A stretch of DNA of 24,929 bases, taken from contig JALNQF010000527.1 of assembly GCA_028456385.1 (NCBI GenBank), positions 1 to 24,929 on the forward strand. Reading direction: 5' to 3'. The first letter of the stretch is position 1; every line of letters starts with the position of its first letter. This DNA is from Ophiosphaerella korrae (Eukaryota > Ascomycota > Dothideomycetes > Pleosporales > Phaeosphaeriaceae). Made by a program: the position numbers and the translations under genes. Positions 21,240-24,929 of the stretch are shown piece by piece. The notes under the pieces were generated by a model, which saw only the letters and a program-made list of their open reading frames with translations, did no database searches and was not told the origin of the DNA.

Positions 21240-23700
21240 CTTATATTAAGATTAAGATACTCTAGTTATAAAATGCGCTCCTTAGAGTAGCAAGTATATC
21301 TAGAATTAATTCTTGTAAGGAGAAGTTAGATAGCAACGTACTAATACTAAGATCTAGTTCTAGTACAAGTATAAAAAGACTTAGTATTCTTAGTATTTAC
21401 TCTACGCGTAGGTTAGGGAAACCTTAATAGAAGCTTAAGAATACATATCCTATAGATATATCTTATTCTTAAGATAATTAAAAGTAGCTACTCCTAAGTA
21501 TAAGTTAAGTTTTAATATATACTTCTTAGTAGATAGTCTTTACCTTTGTCTAATAATTAACCTATAGTTCTCTAGCTAACATCTTGCCTAGATTTAATAT
21601 ACTATTAAAAATATTAATTTCCTATAACAATTACCTCTACTACAAAGCTCTAGCCTAAATACAAAGTAAAGTATTTACGCTTAGTATAGTCTTTTACTAA
21701 TTTAAGTAGACTTACAATAGAATTTATATTACTCTATCTACACAACGTATACGTAGTTTTATAGCTAAAGATTAATAAAAAACTTTAAGACTTTAAAAGT
21801 TATTATAATACGTCGTACTATCTTACTAAACTTTTAGTAATTAGCCTTTAAATAAAAGTGTTCGAATTATATAAATCCTAGAGGCTATTATTTAATTTAA
21901 GCTAACGAGATTAGGAAACTAGAATATAGGAGTAAGTAGTAGCCCTAGGTTTAAAGGATCTCTTAGGCTATCTAGACGTATATTTCCTTTAAAAATTACG
22001 CTAAACTAAGATTAAAACCTTTTAATATAGCTATACTCTTCTAAGTCCTTCTTTTTCTACTTTATACTATTTTAGGCTAATTAACCTAGTAGCTATTAGT
22101 TTAACAAGCTTATTTATTATTACAATACGTTATATATAGTATAAGGACGCCCTTTTCAAAGAGGCTATATACCTTTAAAGGTATACCTTAATTAAATAAT
22201 ATAAATTAGCTTAAAGCGTTAGTTATAGGCTCCTAATATTACTAGGTGCAAAAATTCTAGAGAACTAGAAGAAGTAAGTAGGCGACGATATTATATTAGC
22301 TTGCATATTTATTGTCTTAAGGGAGGTAACTTTTATACCTTGCTATAATATACGTTATTAGCTTCGCCTTTACTAAGAACTAAGCTATTAATATTAGTAT
22401 AAGCTATATAGAAGAGACGAGAGTAATAGTAAGAGTAGAGATATAGTAAATAATCGTTAGTGTAGGTGCTTAGAAAATAGCTTACAAGTACTAAGTAAGA
22501 CTAGAAACGTAGTAGGAATTATTTAGCTTGTAATACTAATAGGCTTTTCTACGTCTTGTTTATTAAAGCACCTACTATAATTTATTAAAACGTTGTACTA
22601 CGTAAATAGTAGACTTATAACATTATAGGGCAAGTTAGGCCTATAGAACGAGCTCTTTAGATAGTAGTCTATAGCCTACGACTCTCTAATCTACTTAGTA
22701 TACTAAAAGGTACTTGCTATATTTACTATAGATTAATAAACTTCTTTACTTTTCTTTACCTTATTACAAGTCTACGTATATTCTTAGAAATAATACCTAT
22801 AAGAAGAGACACGTTCTATAAAAGAATATATTTAAAATATATAGAAATAACGTAATTAAGTAATAGTTAGTTTTAGATAGGGAAGTATAATATTAGATAA
22901 AGCTAAGTAAATATTTAAGTACTTCTAAAATGCCCCTTAGGGAGCTACGTAATTTCTAACTTAAATACTAGATAAGCCGAATAAAGTAGGGTTACTCTAG
23001 GTATCTATTTAGTAGTTATCTAGTACACCTAAGTAACTTAAAGTAGGGTGTCTATAGGCGTAGAACGACTAGAATACTATAAATATAGGTCTAATATATA
23101 GTTAGAATGCGCGTTATAGTAGACGCCTTATATTTAACTACTTAACAAAGTAGTTATTATCGTAGATATAGTACTATAAATATTCTATAGTGTAGTATAA
23201 CTATAGGAGTAGCTACTAGAGATTCTTTTATATAATTTTATTGTTATATAATAGTACCTAGTAGTATATTTAAATATAGACTATTAAGTAATCTATAGTA
23301 AGGATAACAACCCTTAAATAGAAATAGTTACAAGGCTACCTACTATCCTTATTTACTTTACCTCTTCTAAACGTATTCTAGTACTTACAACCTTAGAGCT
23401 ATAGTAAATGCTAGCCTTTATAGGCTATATAAGTACTTAGGATATACACTCTTCTAGTTATGCGTATATAGCTTAGATTAGGTTACTAGAATAGTTTAAG
23501 ATATTATTAGGCTCTCCTACTTTAATAAATATAAGTTAGTAATATAATTCTCTATAGGAAACACCTACAACTATAGACCCTTTAACTATAGGAGGCTACC
23601 TTATATATTAGCCTAGAAAGAGTAAGTATTCTAGCTACCTACTACTACTAAAGCTAACGTACACTCCCTATACAAAGTAATACTAACGCTACCTAGACCC
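21240..23700. other. RIP-degraded DNA without recognisable gene
   Basis: Nothing recognisable. At 22273 a + frame reads GDDIIL, superficially like a reverse-transcriptase catalytic box, but flanking residues do not fit any RT family (see rejected items). A rare TCA survives at 22156. No structural RNA or repeat was seen. Confidence 0.45.
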
Positions 23701-23719
23701 TATCTACTATAGCAACGTA

Positions 23720-24560
23720 AGACCTTACCTTTTTATTTTAAGTACGTATTAGATACAATAAAGGTAGTATGCGCTATTATAGCTACGTATCTTACTTCTA
23801 GATTCTCTTATTTATCTTACTCCCTTAGAAAAAGATAATATATCTACGCTATAACATTATGTCGCGCTCTTAATATCGCTAGGTATCTAACAGCCCCTAC
23901 GAGGCTTAACAATAATAGAAAGTAAGTACTAGAAATAGTTAAGATATAAGCTATAGTCCCTAATTAAATATTAAGTTCTACACCTAACTTTAATATAGAA
24001 CGCCTACTTCTCTTTAGATTTATTACTTATTCTTTATATAGAATACTACTTAGTATTCTACTCTTATATCTTGATACTAAGAAGTCTAAATTAGACTAAA
24101 CCTAGAAGAAGAGTAGATACTTAGAGAGAGTCTTAGCTTTTACCTTTAGTATTATCTAAATAGCCTTATTTACTACTATTTATGCTACTACAGTAATATT
24201 ACTTAATATAAGTTAATAAGTTCGTTAGGTAGATATAGCGCGCTTTAGTACGCTTTAACTCTATACTAGAGTTAATATAAGAGCTCTTATTTAGAATACT
24301 TAAGCTTAAACTTACAAAACTACTAGTTTGCCTACGTTATACGCTACTTAGTACTACTTCTTTAGGCTACACTACTTATATATATAGTTTTTATAATTTT
24401 AACTATACTCGACTTTATATACTTAATATAGGAACCTATCTACTAATATTTAAATTCCTCCTTACCTAGTTTAGAAAACAAGAAAATCCTCCTAGCTATA
24501 AGTTTTTCTTTAATCTTACTATTCTATTACTCCTATCTTTAGTTATATTATACTAGCGAG
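23720..24560 (+). other. Partly open + frame, unidentified
   Basis: In the frame of codons beginning 23720, stops are moderately sparse, and 24281-24553 (91 codons) has only one TAG (24467). There is no suitable ATG and no motif I can name. Stretches of 60 open codons also occur by chance elsewhere in this window, so this is recorded as a weak candidate only. Confidence 0.15.
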
Positions 24561-24929
24561 CATATTAATATAAGAGTGTAAGAGGTAGTAACTAGACCTA
24601 CCTACATTTCTTAGTCCTACTAGCTGTTTTAAATATAATTATAGCTATATTATAGTTCTATAGAGCAATTATTATTTACTACTTGTTACTTATAGATTGT
24701 AAGGTTATAAGTAAACTCTACTATAGTATTCTTCTTATATGTATTAACTCTTTATCTTCTAATTAGTCTAACTTAGATAAGCTTATACGTATACCTATCT
24801 CCTCTATCCTTTTATAATTTATATTAGTAGTATATATCTATTTATTAAGTAAGTATAGGCTTAGATATAGCTACTTCGTTTAACTAGTAGTAATGTTAGA
24901 AGAGTAGTTAGACTATATAGCCTAGAATT
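24561..24929. other. RIP-degraded DNA to window end
   Basis: No feature seen. The composition is unchanged up to the last base, so the RIP block continues beyond the window. Confidence 0.5.

Larger units (their letters stand above)
1..24929. repeat. RIP-saturated AT-rich block spanning the whole window
   Basis: The whole window has one composition: very frequent TpA, very rare CpA and TpG, about one third G+C in sampled lines, and TAA or TAG in every frame. In positions 1-1680 I hand-counted 19 CpA and 23 TpG on the + strand, far below what the base composition allows. CpG is not depleted in the same way (it occurs in GCGGCCGC at 11362 and GGCGCGCC at 18255), which argues against ordinary methyl-cytosine deamination. 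RIP in Pezizomycotina converts CpA to TpA in duplicated DNA, so the block is probably old repeats. The composition runs to both window edges, so both boundaries lie outside. Such blocks are normally heterochromatic, but chromatin state cannot be read from sequence. Confidence 0.9.

Noticed and set aside
22273..22290. GDDIIL in a + frame, resembling a reverse-transcriptase YxDD box
   Set aside because: No upstream or downstream RT motifs fit, the preceding residue is Gly, and a short match like this is expected by chance in 25 kb read in six frames.
1..24929. tRNA, rRNA, telomere or centromere repeats
   Set aside because: No cloverleaf with conserved A/B boxes, no rRNA-like conserved blocks and no TTAGGG arrays were seen on either strand.

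Overview
The window reads as one continuous block of dead, repeat-derived DNA from a filamentous ascomycete (Pezizomycotina) that has been saturated by repeat-induced point mutation (RIP). This is inferred from composition. TpA is greatly over-represented, CpA and TpG are almost absent, G+C is about one third in the lines I counted, and TAA/TAG stops fall in all six frames. CpG, CpC and CpT survive, which points to CpA-directed RIP and not to general AT drift. The genus cannot be named from this sequence. I found no intact protein gene, tRNA, rRNA, CRISPR array or telomere repeat.

Layout. 1-5.2 kb is featureless RIP DNA with a small pocket of surviving CpA/TpG (about 640-730), a weak Gypsy-RNase-H-like relic (about 720-1300, +) and a polypurine tract (1535). 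Two same-orientation copies of a TATA-containing, LTR-like repeat lie at about 5.23-5.73 kb and 13.89-14.31 kb. They could be the two LTRs of one large, possibly nested element or two solo LTRs. Between them is a stop-poor minus-strand frame (about 9.8-10.5 kb, perhaps part of something longer) that contains a 12-bp, frame-preserving tandem repeat. A 19-bp minisatellite (12.41 kb) and a roughly 54-60 bp tandem duplication (12.70 kb) follow. At 17.04-18.41 kb, + strand, one reading frame keeps a series of motifs in the order and spacing of a RecQ-type helicase. A second polypurine tract with an LTR-like sequence follows at 19.63 kb. The right third holds a perfect 34-bp palindrome (20.85 kb), an inverted pair of 16-bp minisatellites (21.1-21.2 kb) and otherwise nothing recognisable.

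The genes do not work together as a system. The parts look like mobile-element and helicase relics, typical of AT-rich, probably heterochromatic, pericentromeric or subtelomeric fungal DNA. The most distinctive signal is the RIP context. Surviving CpA is almost always preceded by a purine, and surviving TpG is almost always followed by a pyrimidine, so YpCpA has been eliminated while RpCpA persists.
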